From NCBI RefSeq assembly GCF_001183545.1, contig NZ_KQ236688.1, positions 3,732,395 through 3,796,394 of the forward strand: DNA of 64,000 nt, in the 5' to 3' direction. The notes below the pieces were generated by a model, which was not told where the DNA came from, did no database searches, and was given only the letters and a program-made list of their open reading frames with translations. This document shows, one piece after another, positions 34,647 through 44,211 of this stretch. The position numbers and the translations under genes were made by a program. The stretch is from Cellvibrio sp. pealriver. GTDB taxonomy: Bacteria > Pseudomonadota > Gammaproteobacteria > Pseudomonadales > Cellvibrionaceae. The first letter of the stretch is position 1. Each line of letters begins with the position of its first letter.

Positions 34647-37439
34647 GTGAGAACTCATAAAAACATCGCAATCCATTCAGGCAGAAACCCATTAAGTGAA
34701 GCCGTTTCCCGCATAGTGTTTGGTGCTGCATTGGCAGCGCTATCACTGCAAGGTATGGCTCAGGGTGCTGACCAGCTTGAAGAGATTGTCGTCACCGGCA
34801 GCTACGCCAAGAGTCTGGAAAAAGCGATTGATATTAAACGTAATGCGATTGGCTTTTCTGATTCTATTGTCGCCACCGATATTGCCGATTTCCCCGAACA
34901 AAACCTTGCTGAAGCCTTGCAACGTATGCCCGGTGTGACCATTGAGCGCAATAAAGGTTTGGGTAGCAAAGTGAATGTGCGCAGCCTGCCCAGTGAATTC
35001 ACCCATGTTTCCATCAATAATCTTTCTACTGCATCAGGCAGTGGTGGGCGCGATGTTGAGTTCGATATTTTTGCATCAGAAATTATTCAAAGTGTGACGG
35101 TTAAAAAATCCCCTACCGCTATCGACGAAGAAGGCGGAATTGCGGGTTCAGTGCTGATCTCAACAGCGCGCCCCTTTGATTACAGCGATGCAAAATTGGT
35201 TGTGTCAGCCGAAGGTGCACACAATTCTATTTCGGAAGAAATTGATCCAAAAATTTCTATGTTGGCGAGTAATACCTTTGGTGACTTTGGCGCGTTGGTA
35301 TCGTTTTCGATGGCGGAGCGCACTAACAGAACCGATTCCAATTCCGGTATTAATTTTCGCCCGCTATCGCGCTGGACTGAAAAAACCGGTTCATCAAAAT
35401 GGCAAGCCGACCAAACCATCGCCGTGCTTGAACGCGACACCGGCGTAAAAATCAGTGATCCTTTTAACAAGGAAGAAACCAATCGCGTTGTGTTCCATGA
35501 CAAGATCGGCGATCGCGCTTATTTGAATGAGCAGGACAAGTGGGGTGCAACTGCCGCTTTCCAATATCAACCGAGCAGCACTTTTAGCCTCACCTTTGAT
35601 GCCATGCTCGGCGGCTACGACAACACCGAAGATGAATACGATGCGGCGGCCTACACAGCTTCGAGCATTAGCGCATTGGAAACTGTTCACGCTTACGACA
35701 ACACAACGCTCGCCAAACACGGCATTGTGGTATTAACCGATGTTTCCTACGCGGCGACACAACACGAATTCTTGAGCAAAGAAAACGTGCACGAAACTGA
35801 TTTTACCCAGTACAGCTTTGACATGGAGTGGGAAATTGGCGGGTGGTTAATTGACGGGCTTGTCGGTTATTCGGGTGCAGAAAAAATCTCGGACACCAGC
35901 AATTTAAAACACGTGGCATTTGCACCTTCACGCAGCCGTTACACCAATAATGGTGGTGAGACGCTGTTGAGTGCCAATCCAAAAAGCATTGATATGTACA
36001 ATTCGCCGGAAAAATATTTATTCGATTCCTACGAAGTGAACCTCGAAGCCATTCAGGATGATAAATATGCAGCACAATTGGATTTCACTAAACCCTTGGA
36101 ATTGGATTTCTTTAGTGCATTGAATCAAGTGCAATTTGGTGCGCGCTATACCGATAAATCCAAAGAGCGCGAGCGCGGAACCAATACCGTGCGCGGGCCC
36201 AAAGCCGGTGACAATTCATGGCGCAATGTGCGCACCTTGCAAGACAGCGAGTTGACGCCGGTTTCTGATTTGGTTCCCGGTGGAAAATACTTGTCGCAAT
36301 CATCCAACAGCCCGCAGTGGTCGCAAGTATCCAACGGTTATGCGCGCGATACTTTCCGCTACGACGGTTTCAACGTGGAATTTGCCGATAGCGAATATTA
36401 TCGCGTTGATGAAGAAGTCGTGAGCCTCTATGCCATGGCCGATTTCAAATTTGATGTGGCGGCCATGCCGGTGATGGTCAATACCGGTGTGCGCGCAGTA
36501 GATACTTCAGTGCTGTCGTTTGGTTATCACCAAATCCAGAATGCAAACGGCTCTACCGGTTATACGCCAACACCCATTTCCAAAGAAGGCAATTACAACG
36601 ATGTACTGCCAAGCCTCAACATGAATATGGAATTGCGTGAAGGTTTGATGTTGCGCGCTGCGGCATCGCAAACGTTAATGCGCCCGGCACTGGGCGATAT
36701 TGCGTACAAACGCACCGTGAGCTTGAATGATTTTAAATATCGCGATGGCAACCCGGATTTGAAACCTACCTATGCTGACCAATGGGAACTGGGTCTGGAA
36801 TGGTATGTGGGCGATAACGCACTCTTCGCTGCATCGTATTTTGAGAAAAAAATTGAAGGCGTAGTGCGTGAGTCACTCACCGGCGTTGTAAAAGATGTTA
36901 CTAAATACAACGCTAACGGCACTATTGATGGCGTGTACGATTTTGAAATTTATCAAAAGGTAAATGCGGAAGGCGATTACGATGTGTCGGGTGTGGAATT
37001 GATTGCACAATTTCCGCTGACGATGCTGCATGAATCACTGGACGGTTTTGGTATCAACGCCAACTACACCGCGCTGGATAATTCACTCACCGGTGAATCG
37101 GATTTGGATATTCCGGCACCGCCGGAAGGTTTGGCAGATGAAACTTACAACCTGACGTTCTATTACGAAAATGATTTGTTTGATGCGCGCATTTCTTACA
37201 ACTACAAAGACAAGTATGTTGAATATATCGCGAGCGATATGTATCCGGTCTACCGCGATGCTTACGGCCAAACGGATATTTCGCTTGGATACCAGGTGAC
37301 CGATGCGATCAAAGTGGTGCTTGAAGGTATTAACATGACCGACGAAGAAACCAGCGCTTACACCATTGATCCGTCATTCCCATCGATGTACGAATTTTCT
37401 GGCCGCCGCATTAGTCTGGGCGTGCGCGCTGATTTCTAA
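34647..37439 (+). CDS. TonB-dependent outer-membrane receptor 3
   Basis: A 930-residue receptor of the same large subfamily as receptor 2: signal peptide to about residue 40 (LSLQGMAQG), TonB box LEEIVVTGS, plug with AIDIKRNAIGFSDSIVATDI, FPEQNLAEALQRMPGVTIER and ISTARPF, and a barrel ending ISLGVRADF. GTG start. Unlike receptor 2 it has no SapC, cupin or halogenase neighbour and carries a strong terminator right after the stop. It is divergent from a metallophosphoesterase lipoprotein. Ligand unknown; subfamily members mostly take carbohydrates. Confidence 0.9.
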   Translation: MRTHKNIAIHSGRNPLSEAVSRIVFGAALAALSLQGMAQGADQLEEIVVTGSYAKSLEKAIDIKRNAIGFSDSIVATDIADFPEQNLAEALQRMPGVTIERNKGLGSKVNVRSLPSEFTHVSINNLSTASGSGGRDVEFDIFASEIIQSVTVKKSPTAIDEEGGIAGSVLISTARPFDYSDAKLVVSAEGAHNSISEEIDPKISMLASNTFGDFGALVSFSMAERTNRTDSNSGINFRPLSRWTEKTGSSKWQADQTIAVLERDTGVKISDPFNKEETNRVVFHDKIGDRAYLNEQDKWGATAAFQYQPSSTFSLTFDAMLGGYDNTEDEYDAAAYTASSISALETVHAYDNTTLAKHGIVVLTDVSYAATQHEFLSKENVHETDFTQYSFDMEWEIGGWLIDGLVGYSGAEKISDTSNLKHVAFAPSRSRYTNNGGETLLSANPKSIDMYNSPEKYLFDSYEVNLEAIQDDKYAAQLDFTKPLELDFFSALNQVQFGARYTDKSKERERGTNTVRGPKAGDNSWRNVRTLQDSELTPVSDLVPGGKYLSQSSNSPQWSQVSNGYARDTFRYDGFNVEFADSEYYRVDEEVVSLYAMADFKFDVAAMPVMVNTGVRAVDTSVLSFGYHQIQNANGSTGYTPTPISKEGNYNDVLPSLNMNMELREGLMLRAAASQTLMRPALGDIAYKRTVSLNDFKYRDGNPDLKPTYADQWELGLEWYVGDNALFAASYFEKKIEGVVRESLTGVVKDVTKYNANGTIDGVYDFEIYQKVNAEGDYDVSGVELIAQFPLTMLHESLDGFGINANYTALDNSLTGESDLDIPAPPEGLADETYNLTFYYENDLFDARISYNYKDKYVEYIASDMYPVYRDAYGQTDISLGYQVTDAIKVVLEGINMTDEETSAYTIDPSFPSMYEFSGRRISLGVRADF

Positions 37440-37459
37440 GCAGTAACAGAAAACAGAAA

Positions 37460-37500
37460 ATAAAAAAGGATGCTCCGCGAGGGGCATCCTTTTTTGTTTT
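37460..37500 (+). terminator. Intrinsic terminator after receptor 3
   Basis: Stem AAAAAGGATGC / GCATCCTTTTT with a loop of about nine bases, then TTGTTTTTT. Lies between convergent genes and may also serve rpiA. Confidence 0.85.
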
Positions 37501-37514
37501 TTGGGCAAACAGGC

Positions 37515-38189
37515 CTAGCGTGGATACAGGGTCTTTACCCCTTCGGCAGTACCCAACAAAAGCACATCGGCACCTTTGGCGGCGAACAAACCGTTGGTCA
37601 CTACGCCGGTAATCTGGTTGATGCGGTTTTCCAATCCCACCGGATCGATAATCTGTAAGTTGTGGACATCAAGGATCACATTGCCGTTGTCGGTGACCAC
37701 GCCTTCGCGGTACACCGGCGTGCCACCCAGTTTGACCAGTTCGCGTGCGACATAAGAGCGCGCCATGGGGATCACCTCAACCGGTAGCGGGAACTTGCCC
37801 AGCACATCGACCCATTTGCTGCCATCGGCGATACACACAAATTCTTTCGATACCGCGCGCACGATTTTTTCGCGCGTCAAGGCCGCACCGCCGCCTTTGA
37901 TCAAGTGCAGGTAGGCGTTGCTTTCATCCGCACCATCAACATACACCACCAGTTCGCTCACCGAATTGCAGTCGAGCACATCGATACCGAGTTTTTTCAA
38001 ACGCTCGGCGGAGGCATCAGAGCTTGCGACAGCACCGGCAAACAGGGATTTGATCTCGCCCAGATAATCGATAAAAAAATTGGCAGTAGAACCCGTGCCG
38101 ACACCAATAATGGAGTCGTTGAATAATTTGGGTTTGATGTATTCAATCGCGGCGCGCGCGACAGCTTGCTTGAGTTGGTCTTGAGTCAT
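37515..38189 (-). CDS. rpiA: Ribose-5-phosphate isomerase A
   Basis: A 224-residue RpiA that interconverts ribose-5-phosphate and ribulose-5-phosphate in the pentose phosphate pathway. Signatures: [15 protein letters not shown] near residue 25, VDGADESN around 82, the catalytic [13 protein letters not shown] and the closing [14 protein letters not shown]. Length is typical (219 in E. coli). It is divergent from ilvA with an inverted-repeat element between them, an arrangement also known in other gammaproteobacteria. Confidence 0.96.
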   Translation of the reverse strand: MTQDQLKQAVARAAIEYIKPKLFNDSIIGVGTGSTANFFIDYLGEIKSLFAGAVASSDASAERLKKLGIDVLDCNSVSELVVYVDGADESNAYLHLIKGGGAALTREKIVRAVSKEFVCIADGSKWVDVLGKFPLPVEVIPMARSYVARELVKLGGTPVYREGVVTDNGNVILDVHNLQIIDPVGLENRINQITGVVTNGLFAAKGADVLLLGTAEGVKTLYPR

Positions 38190-38244
38190 GGTGGTCTCTG
38201 AATTGTGCTAATTCTGTGGTGCTAATAGTTAGGTACGCCGACTA

Positions 38245-38338
38245 CAAGGGGTTACCGGTCAAGACACGCCGTAAACCCATCCGTGGGGGCTTGTCTTCGA
38301 CATCCCTGTCTCAGACAGTCTTGACCGGTAACCCCTTG
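38245..38338 (+). repeat. Inverted-repeat element, copy E1 (conserved core, unique arms)
   Basis: Perfect 21-base inverted arms (38245-38265 and 38318-38338; outer part CAAGGGGTTACCGGTC) enclose 52 bases. Weaker pairing continues a few bases outward. The inside (CGCCGTAAACCCATCC ... TCGACATCC ... TGTCTC) aligns without gaps to the inside of E2 at 59638-59757 on the other strand, about 38 of 50 identical by hand count. The arms of the two share only the innermost AAGAC/GTCTT. It lies between the divergent rpiA and ilvA genes. I cannot name a described family for it. Confidence 0.8.
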
Positions 38339-38471
38339 CAATCGGCTGATCGTGAAATCCTGGTAGGTTCTCTAAAACAACTTCGCAATAGTATACGGAT
38401 TTTCGCCGTGCCAGCGGCGGCCAAATTGTTTACACTGCGGTGACTTTTTCACTTCATTATGCAAAACAATC

Positions 38472-39986
38472 ATGCCTGAATCCTATATAAAACGTATCCT
38501 CAACGCCCGTATCTATGATCTGGCGATAGAAACCCCGCTCGATGAAGCGCGCTTGTTGTCAGCGCGTACCGGCAATAAAGTCTTGCTCAAGCGCGAAGAT
38601 TTACAGCCGGTGTTTTCATTCAAATTGCGTGGTGCGTACAACAAACTGCAGCAACTGACCGAAGAAGAGCGCAGCCGCGGTGTGATTTGCGCCTCGGCAG
38701 GCAACCATGCACAGGGTGTCGCGCTCGGCTCGCAGCATTTGGGCATCAAGGCGACTATTGTGATGCCGCGCACTACACCGGCGATCAAAGTCGATGCCGT
38801 CCGCGCGCGCGGTGCCAAAGTGGTGTTGCATGGCGATAGTTATGACGAAGCCTCTGCGCACGCGAAAAAATTGGTGGAAGAAAAAGGCATGACCTATATC
38901 CACCCGTTTGATGATCCGGATGTGATCGCAGGCCAGGGCACCATCGCCATGGAAATCCTGCATCAGTATCCCGGCAAAATTGATGCGATTTTTATCGCCG
39001 TCGGTGGCGGCGGTTTGGCGGCAGGCATTGGTGCGTATGTGAAATACCTGCGCCCGGAAACCAAAATTATCGCGGTGGAATCGGAAGAGTCGGCGTGCCT
39101 GATGGCGGCGATGGAAAAGAAAAAACGCGTTGTGTTGCCGCAGGTTGGTATTTTTGCGGATGGCATCGCGGTTGCGCAAATCGGTGAGGAGACCTTCCGT
39201 GTGCTGCGCAAGGTGGTCGATGAGTGCATGACTGTCACTACAGACGAAATTTGTGCAGGCATCAAAGATATTTTTGAAGATACGCGTTCCATCGCGGAAC
39301 CCGCTGGTGCGACCAGTGTGGCTGGCCTGAAAAAATACGTGGCGCAACACGGTATTACTGGCCAAACGCTGGTGGCGATCGACTGCGGTGCCAATATCAA
39401 TTTTGACCGTTTGCGTTATATCAGTGAGCGCACAGAAATTGGTGAGCAGCGCGAAGCGATTCTCGCGGTGACGATTCCGGAGCGTCCGGGTGCCTATAAA
39501 GAGTTTTGTAAGGCACTGGGTAAGCGCAATATCACCGAATTTAATTATCGTTACGCCGATGCCAAAGACGCGCGCATTTTTGTGGGCGTGCAAGTGGCGG
39601 CAGGCGGAAAAGATCGCGCTGATTTGGTCGAGGAGCTAAAAGCCCAGGGTTATGATTTGGTGGATATGACGGAAAACGAGTTGGCGAAATTGCATATCCG
39701 TCACCTTGTGGGCGGCCACGCTCCGCAGATCACCGATGAAGTGCTCTATCGCTTTGAGTTCCCCGAGCGCCCGGGTGCGTTGATGACCTTCCTGAACAAA
39801 GTGGCCGGTCGCTGGAATATTTCGCTGTTCCACTACCGCAACCACGGCTCTGCTTCGGCGCGCGTGTTGGTGGGTATGCAGGTGCCTAAAAAAGATTACA
39901 GCGAATTGAAAGCGTTTTTGAATGACCTGAATTATCCCTTCTGGGATGAAACCAAAAATGAGGCTTACAAGTTCTTTCTTGGGTAA
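38472..39986 (+). CDS. ilvA: Threonine ammonia-lyase, biosynthetic
   Basis: A 504-residue IlvA that converts threonine to 2-oxobutanoate and ammonia with PLP, the first committed step of isoleucine synthesis. The PLP lysine is in FSFKLRGAYNKL near residue 56, and the glycine loop VGGGGLAAGIG near residue 178. Two C-terminal ACT-like regulatory domains are visible (VTIPERPGAYKEFC about 335; FEFPERPGALMTFL about 430), which in the E. coli enzyme mediate isoleucine and valine control. Length fits the long biosynthetic form. Confidence 0.97.
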   Translation: MPESYIKRILNARIYDLAIETPLDEARLLSARTGNKVLLKREDLQPVFSFKLRGAYNKLQQLTEEERSRGVICASAGNHAQGVALGSQHLGIKATIVMPRTTPAIKVDAVRARGAKVVLHGDSYDEASAHAKKLVEEKGMTYIHPFDDPDVIAGQGTIAMEILHQYPGKIDAIFIAVGGGGLAAGIGAYVKYLRPETKIIAVESEESACLMAAMEKKKRVVLPQVGIFADGIAVAQIGEETFRVLRKVVDECMTVTTDEICAGIKDIFEDTRSIAEPAGATSVAGLKKYVAQHGITGQTLVAIDCGANINFDRLRYISERTEIGEQREAILAVTIPERPGAYKEFCKALGKRNITEFNYRYADAKDARIFVGVQVAAGGKDRADLVEELKAQGYDLVDMTENELAKLHIRHLVGGHAPQITDEVLYRFEFPERPGALMTFLNKVAGRWNISLFHYRNHGSASARVLVGMQVPKKDYSELKAFLNDLNYPFWDETKNEAYKFFLG

Positions 39987-40342
39987 TTCTGCGATTTTTT
40001 GTTATACCCTCGTCGTCATTCCCGCTTGCGGGAGCCGATAGGCCAGCATAGCTAATCCAGCCTTTGTTAACGCCTATGGATCCCCGCTAGCGGGGATGAC
40101 GACTCCCTCCCTATCTGCCCGACCCAGAATTACCCTGCATTTTCCGCATCCCTGTCTATTCTTAAGTCTGTTCTCCAAAGGGTTAATTTATGTTCAGAGA
40201 CTGGCGTATGTGAATTTATGGTGTAATCTGGACAACGTTGTCAAAAAATTTGCATGTCAAATCAACCCATTAAAACGACTTCAGCTATACCAACTTAACT
40301 GCAACATTAACTACAACAAACATATAGGCAGGAGCATTGCTA
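39987..40342 (+). other. Intergenic region ilvA / GH20
   Basis: Contains the REP-like element (40011-40103) in its first third. The remainder should carry the GH20 promoter; I see no convincing operator, and the nonamer of the glucan locus is absent. Confidence 0.4.
40011..40103. repeat. REP-like palindromic element after ilvA
   Basis: Left arm GTCGTCATTCCCGCTTGCGG (40012-40031) and right arm CCGCTAGCGGGGATGACGAC (about 40084-40103) are inverted copies with a few differences, separated by about 50 bases. The GTCATTCCCGC...GGGATGAC pattern is the familiar bacterial REP-type palindrome. It is close to the ilvA stop and may act as a transcript end. Confidence 0.7.
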
Positions 40343-42940
40343 ATGAAATCTGCAGGTCAACATATCGCTGCGCGTTTAGGCGCATTGACGCTGGCGTTAG
40401 GGCTCGCCCAAAGCGCCTTCGCTGGAAACCTTAGTCAGCAACAACTCAGTGAATTTGCGGGCAAAGCCCAGCTGCGCTTTGGTGTTGTAAACAATCTGGG
40501 CGCGAAACCGCAAGGGCAAGTGAAGCTGGTCAATGACTCAAGCGCTGCGTTACCTGCAGGGCAGGGCGATTGGCGGATTTACATTCACTCGGTGCGTAAA
40601 TTGGACCCTGCAACGGTAGAAGGTTTGAGCCTGCGCCACATACAAGGCGATTTGCATGAGCTTGCACCAACCGCATCCTTCAAGGGGCTCGCAACAGGTG
40701 CGACGCTGGTGGTGCCCTACGCCGCAAGTTCAAGTCTGGTGAGTTATTCCGATTTTATGCCGCGTGCATTTATCGCCCAGCAAGGATTAACAACAGAAAT
40801 TTTTGCCAATACCAATACTGAAAACCTCAGTGAATTCGTCGAGCCGTTTACCAAGCCGGAACAACTGCAACGCTTTTCACCGGATCTTTATCCTATCGCG
40901 ACACCTACTACCCGTTATCAGGATAACCTTGCGGTCAATACTGCTGCTGCCAAGGTGGATGCTGCTCCCAAAATTATCCCGACACCCGCCGATGTGAAAT
41001 ATCGCAAAGGTACGGCGGTGATCGATAGCAACTGGAAAATCAGTTACGCAGGCCGCCTGACGGGCGAAGCAAAATACCTCGCCGACCAGCTTAAAGCGGC
41101 GGGGATTACCATGGCATCAAGCCCGGCCCAAGCCAGTGCGGCAGGCGGCGTCACTGTGTCATCGGCTAAAACAATTGAATTGAAAGTGGATGCCGCGGTG
41201 GGCGACAGCGAAGCTTATAGCCTCAATATCGCAGCTGACAAAATCACTATCGTCGGCAGCGACAACGCCGGTGCGTTTTACGGCATTCAAAGTGTGTTGA
41301 GTTTGTTGCCCGCGCAATCTTCCGCAAGCCACAGCTTGCCGCAACTGACTGCCAATGATGCACCACGTTATCGCTGGCGCGGCATGATGTACGACATGGG
41401 GCGCAACTTCCATGGCAAGGAATACACCTTGCGTTTGATCGAGCAAATGGCGCGTTACAAGCTCAACAAACTGCATTTGCACCTTACCGAAGATGAAGGC
41501 TGGCGTTTGCAAATCCCTGGCTTGCCTGAGCTGACCGATGTCGGCGCGCATCGCTGTTTTGATCTGAGCGAGCAGAGCTGCCTGCTGACCCAGTTGGGTA
41601 CCGGGCCACACAAAACCGGTTCAGGTAACGGCTACTACACCACCGAAGACTTTATCGAAATTTTGAAATTTGCCAGTGCGCGTCACATCGAAGTCATTCC
41701 GGAAATCGATATGCCTGGTCACGCGCGTGCCGCAGTGAAATCCATGGAGGCACGTTACAAAAAGCTGCTGAAAGACGGTAAAAAAGCCGAAGCTGAGCAG
41801 TATTTGTTATCCGATCCATTGGATAAATCCCAATACATGACGGTGCAAAATTACACCGACAACTCCATCAACGTGTGCTTGCCATCAACCTACGCGTTTG
41901 TAGACAAAGTGATTTACGAATTGCAGCAAATGTATCGCAAAGCCGGAACGCGATTGGTGACTTTCCATATGGGCGGCGATGAAGTGGGTGCAGGTTCCTG
42001 GACTGCGTCACCTGCGTGTAATGCTCTCTTTGCCAAAGGTGAGATGGGGGTTGCTGGCCCTGCGGATCTGAAACCCTACTTTGTCAGTAAAGTGGCGGCT
42101 ATCACTGCTGCGCGTGGTTTGGACTTGGGCGGTTGGGAAGACGGGTTGATGTACGATCCTAACAACACTTTCAATCGTGCCCAATTTGCCAACAAACATG
42201 TACTGGCAAATGCGTGGGACAACATTTGGGAGTGGGGTGTTGCTGACCGCGCGTATCGTTTGGCAAACGCCGGTTATGAGCCGATTATTTCAGCGGCAAC
42301 CCATTTGTATTTCGATCACCCGCACGAAGCTAATCCGGAAGAGCGTGGTTACTATTGGGCTGCGCGCTACACCGATGCCTCCAAAGTGTTTGGTTTCATG
42401 CCGGACAATCTCTACGCCAATGCCGATAAAACCCGCAATGGTGCAGCGATTGAAAACTTGGAAGCCTTGGTAGGGCGCGCTATGCCAGCGCTGGAAAAGC
42501 CCGAGAATTTGCGCGGTATGCAAGGCCAAGTCTGGAGTGAAACTATCCGCACCGGTGCGCAAATGGAACAGATGATTTATCCGCGTTTGATTCCACTGGC
42601 CGAGCGTGCATGGCACAAAGCGTCATGGGAAGGCGACAAGCCGGATGCCAGTGAGCGCCTTGCTGATTGGGCTGCATTCGCCGTGCAATTAAGCACCAAG
42701 GAATTGCCGAAGCTCGCTTCATTAGGCGGTAGTTTTTATCTGCCACCACCGGGTGCAGTGATTGAAAAAAGCCAATTGTTGGCCAATACATCCTTACCCG
42801 GGCTCGCAATAGAAATCAGTTTGGATCAAGGCGAAACCTGGACTTCCTACACCGGCGCGCTGTCAGTCAAGGATAATCCAGTATTGCTGCGCAGCCGCCT
42901 TGGCGATGCAACCAGTCGTGTCGTAACCGTTGCTCCCTAA
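40343..42940 (+). CDS. Secreted GH20 beta-N-acetylhexosaminidase (chitobiase-like)
   Basis: An 865-residue protein from the ATG at 40343, with CAGGAG nine bases upstream. Signal peptide to about residue 27 (LAQSAFAG). Domains in order: N-terminal chitobiase carbohydrate-binding-like region (about 28-175), GH20b domain (about 210-330), GH20 catalytic barrel (about 335-760) and a C-terminal Ig-like chitobiase domain (about 790-865). The catalytic pair D546-E547 is in HMGGDEVGAG. It removes terminal N-acetylglucosamine from chito-oligosaccharides, probably in the periplasm. No other chitin gene is beside it. Confidence 0.94.
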   Translation: MKSAGQHIAARLGALTLALGLAQSAFAGNLSQQQLSEFAGKAQLRFGVVNNLGAKPQGQVKLVNDSSAALPAGQGDWRIYIHSVRKLDPATVEGLSLRHIQGDLHELAPTASFKGLATGATLVVPYAASSSLVSYSDFMPRAFIAQQGLTTEIFANTNTENLSEFVEPFTKPEQLQRFSPDLYPIATPTTRYQDNLAVNTAAAKVDAAPKIIPTPADVKYRKGTAVIDSNWKISYAGRLTGEAKYLADQLKAAGITMASSPAQASAAGGVTVSSAKTIELKVDAAVGDSEAYSLNIAADKITIVGSDNAGAFYGIQSVLSLLPAQSSASHSLPQLTANDAPRYRWRGMMYDMGRNFHGKEYTLRLIEQMARYKLNKLHLHLTEDEGWRLQIPGLPELTDVGAHRCFDLSEQSCLLTQLGTGPHKTGSGNGYYTTEDFIEILKFASARHIEVIPEIDMPGHARAAVKSMEARYKKLLKDGKKAEAEQYLLSDPLDKSQYMTVQNYTDNSINVCLPSTYAFVDKVIYELQQMYRKAGTRLVTFHMGGDEVGAGSWTASPACNALFAKGEMGVAGPADLKPYFVSKVAAITAARGLDLGGWEDGLMYDPNNTFNRAQFANKHVLANAWDNIWEWGVADRAYRLANAGYEPIISAATHLYFDHPHEANPEERGYYWAARYTDASKVFGFMPDNLYANADKTRNGAAIENLEALVGRAMPALEKPENLRGMQGQVWSETIRTGAQMEQMIYPRLIPLAERAWHKASWEGDKPDASERLADWAAFAVQLSTKELPKLASLGGSFYLPPPGAVIEKSQLLANTSLPGLAIEISLDQGETWTSYTGALSVKDNPVLLRSRLGDATSRVVTVAP

Positions 42941-43268
42941 GCGGGAATAACGTGTTTGGTGAATAAAATATTCGGCGCAAGGATGCGTAAATCGTTAATT
43001 GACGTTATGTGATTCGCTACAACCAAGCGAAAAAAAACCATGATTTACCGGTGTTTTTGCGCTGCCTTTCATCAAAAGTATGGAAAACATCGGGAAAAAC
43101 GCACTTTTTTGCTAAAAAAGTGCGTTTTTTTGCGGTTTTTCGTGGGTAATTGGTTTCCTTCTGCTAAATCCTTGCCTATTATTTATCCACGCCACAGCCT
43201 TGGGCTGTTTTGTGGTCGCTTATAAAAGATGTTGTTTTTTTAAAATAATATTGCGCAAGGTTACCACC
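42941..43268 (+). other. Intergenic region GH20 / small membrane peptide
   Basis: Holds the long terminator-like hairpin (43095-43131). After it an AT-rich stretch should carry the promoter of the small gene. An open frame of 61 codons at 43040-43225 runs through the hairpin and is not considered a gene. Confidence 0.4.
43095..43131. terminator. Near-perfect long hairpin, terminator-like
   Basis: Stem AAAACGCACTTTTTT / AAAAAAGTGCGTTTT of at least 15 base pairs with a three to four base loop and a T run. It lies about 150 bases after the GH20 stop and before the small ORF at 43269; its symmetry allows action on both strands. Confidence 0.75.
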
Positions 43269-43391
43269 ATGAAAGTCGATGTTCTCTCCGCTGTGATCTT
43301 GATATTTTGTGTAGGAGTTTGCATAACGCTGTTAGATGTAGGTGCTTTGGTATCGTTTGCGGAGGCAGCAGTAGAGTCAGCCTCTGAATAA
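43269..43391 (+). CDS. Candidate 40-residue single-span membrane peptide
   Basis: ATG start with AAGG about nine bases upstream. The 40-residue product begins MKVD, has one hydrophobic segment (VLSAVILIFCVGVCITLLDV, about residues 5-24) and an acidic tail ending EAAVESASE. A terminator hairpin follows 50 bases after the stop and another terminator-like hairpin precedes the gene, so it looks like an independent small transcription unit. I do not recognise a family. It could be a regulatory membrane peptide; a spurious ORF is not excluded. Confidence 0.45.
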   Translation: MKVDVLSAVILIFCVGVCITLLDVGALVSFAEAAVESASE

Positions 43392-43438
43392 ACGGATACA
43401 GTTGTACCGGAAAAATCAGGCGATAAACGGAATTTTCG

Positions 43439-43476
43439 ACAACAACTCCCGCTCTTGCGGGAGTTGTTTTTTGTGG
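43439..43476 (+). terminator. Intrinsic terminator after small membrane peptide
   Basis: Stem CAACAACTCCCGC / GCGGGAGTTGTTTTTTG with a three to four base loop and T run. Also placed to end the convergent fau transcript. Confidence 0.85.
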
Positions 43477-43519
43477 CGGGCAATTTTTGTTTATTGATGT
43501 TTTTTATCGACGTGTTTTT

Positions 43520-44164
43520 TTATTGATGCGTAAGCAGAATTTCTTGTTCCGTTGCGATAGCAAACAACGGGATATCCCAAGCATCTGTCGCGAGTGAATC
43601 AACTTCCTGGCAACTGTGCGCCAAGCCGATCAAATAGGGTTTGCCTGCATTATTTTTTTGTTTAAACGCAAACGTTGTATCGTAAAAACCACCACCCATC
43701 CCCAAACGCGCCCCGCTGCGATCAAACCCAACCAACGGCATAAGCACAACGTCCAAGCGCTGTGCCGGTAGTTTATGGTGCTGGCGAAAATCCGGTTCGG
43801 GAATGCCAAAGCGGTTCTTCGCCAGTGTGGCATCGGGTGTGTACTCCACAAACCACAGGGCTTTGTTTTTATCCGGGCGTAGCACCGGTAAATAGCAGTG
43901 CTTATCCATCTTCCACAGTTGTTGAGCCACCGGTGCCGGGTCAATTTCTCCATCGTTTGCAATATACAGTGCGACATGACGTGCACGCATGAATTGCGGC
44001 AGCTGCATTAGCTGGCGCAGCAACAGCAGTGACGCATGTGCTTGTTGTGTGATGCTCAGGGCTTTTCGGCGCGAACGCAATTCACTGCGCAAAGCCGATT
44101 TGGTATGTGCAGTCTGTGCGGTTTGTGAAGATGTTAGCAGTGATGAGTCAAGCGGATCGGCCAT
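43520..44164 (-). CDS. fau: 5-formyltetrahydrofolate cyclo-ligase
   Basis: A 214-residue protein of the 5-FCL (YgfA) family that uses ATP to turn 5-formyl-THF into 5,10-methenyl-THF. Motifs: KSALRSELRSRRKAL at the nucleotide-binding N-terminus, DGEIDPAPV, RFGIPEPD and the signature RLGMGGGFYDTTF. It lies directly downstream of the 6S RNA gene, the arrangement (ssrS-ygfA) known in E. coli and many gammaproteobacteria, so it is probably co-transcribed with ssrS. Confidence 0.94.
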   Translation of the reverse strand: MADPLDSSLLTSSQTAQTAHTKSALRSELRSRRKALSITQQAHASLLLLRQLMQLPQFMRARHVALYIANDGEIDPAPVAQQLWKMDKHCYLPVLRPDKNKALWFVEYTPDATLAKNRFGIPEPDFRQHHKLPAQRLDVVLMPLVGFDRSGARLGMGGGFYDTTFAFKQKNNAGKPYLIGLAHSCQEVDSLATDAWDIPLFAIATEQEILLTHQ

Positions 44165-44211
44165 AAACAGCCTTGAACAATCGTGAAGAAAGAAAACAGA
44201 AGAGAATTAAG

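Noticed and set aside
38216..38443. 75-codon open frame over element E1
   Set aside because: Consists mainly of the inverted-repeat element; not a gene.
38616..39593. 325-codon open frame on the minus strand
   Set aside because: Antisense to ilvA; a His/Arg/Asp-rich composition typical of shadow frames and no RBS.
43040..43225. 61-codon open frame
   Set aside because: Runs through the long terminator-like hairpin and has no RBS or recognisable features.
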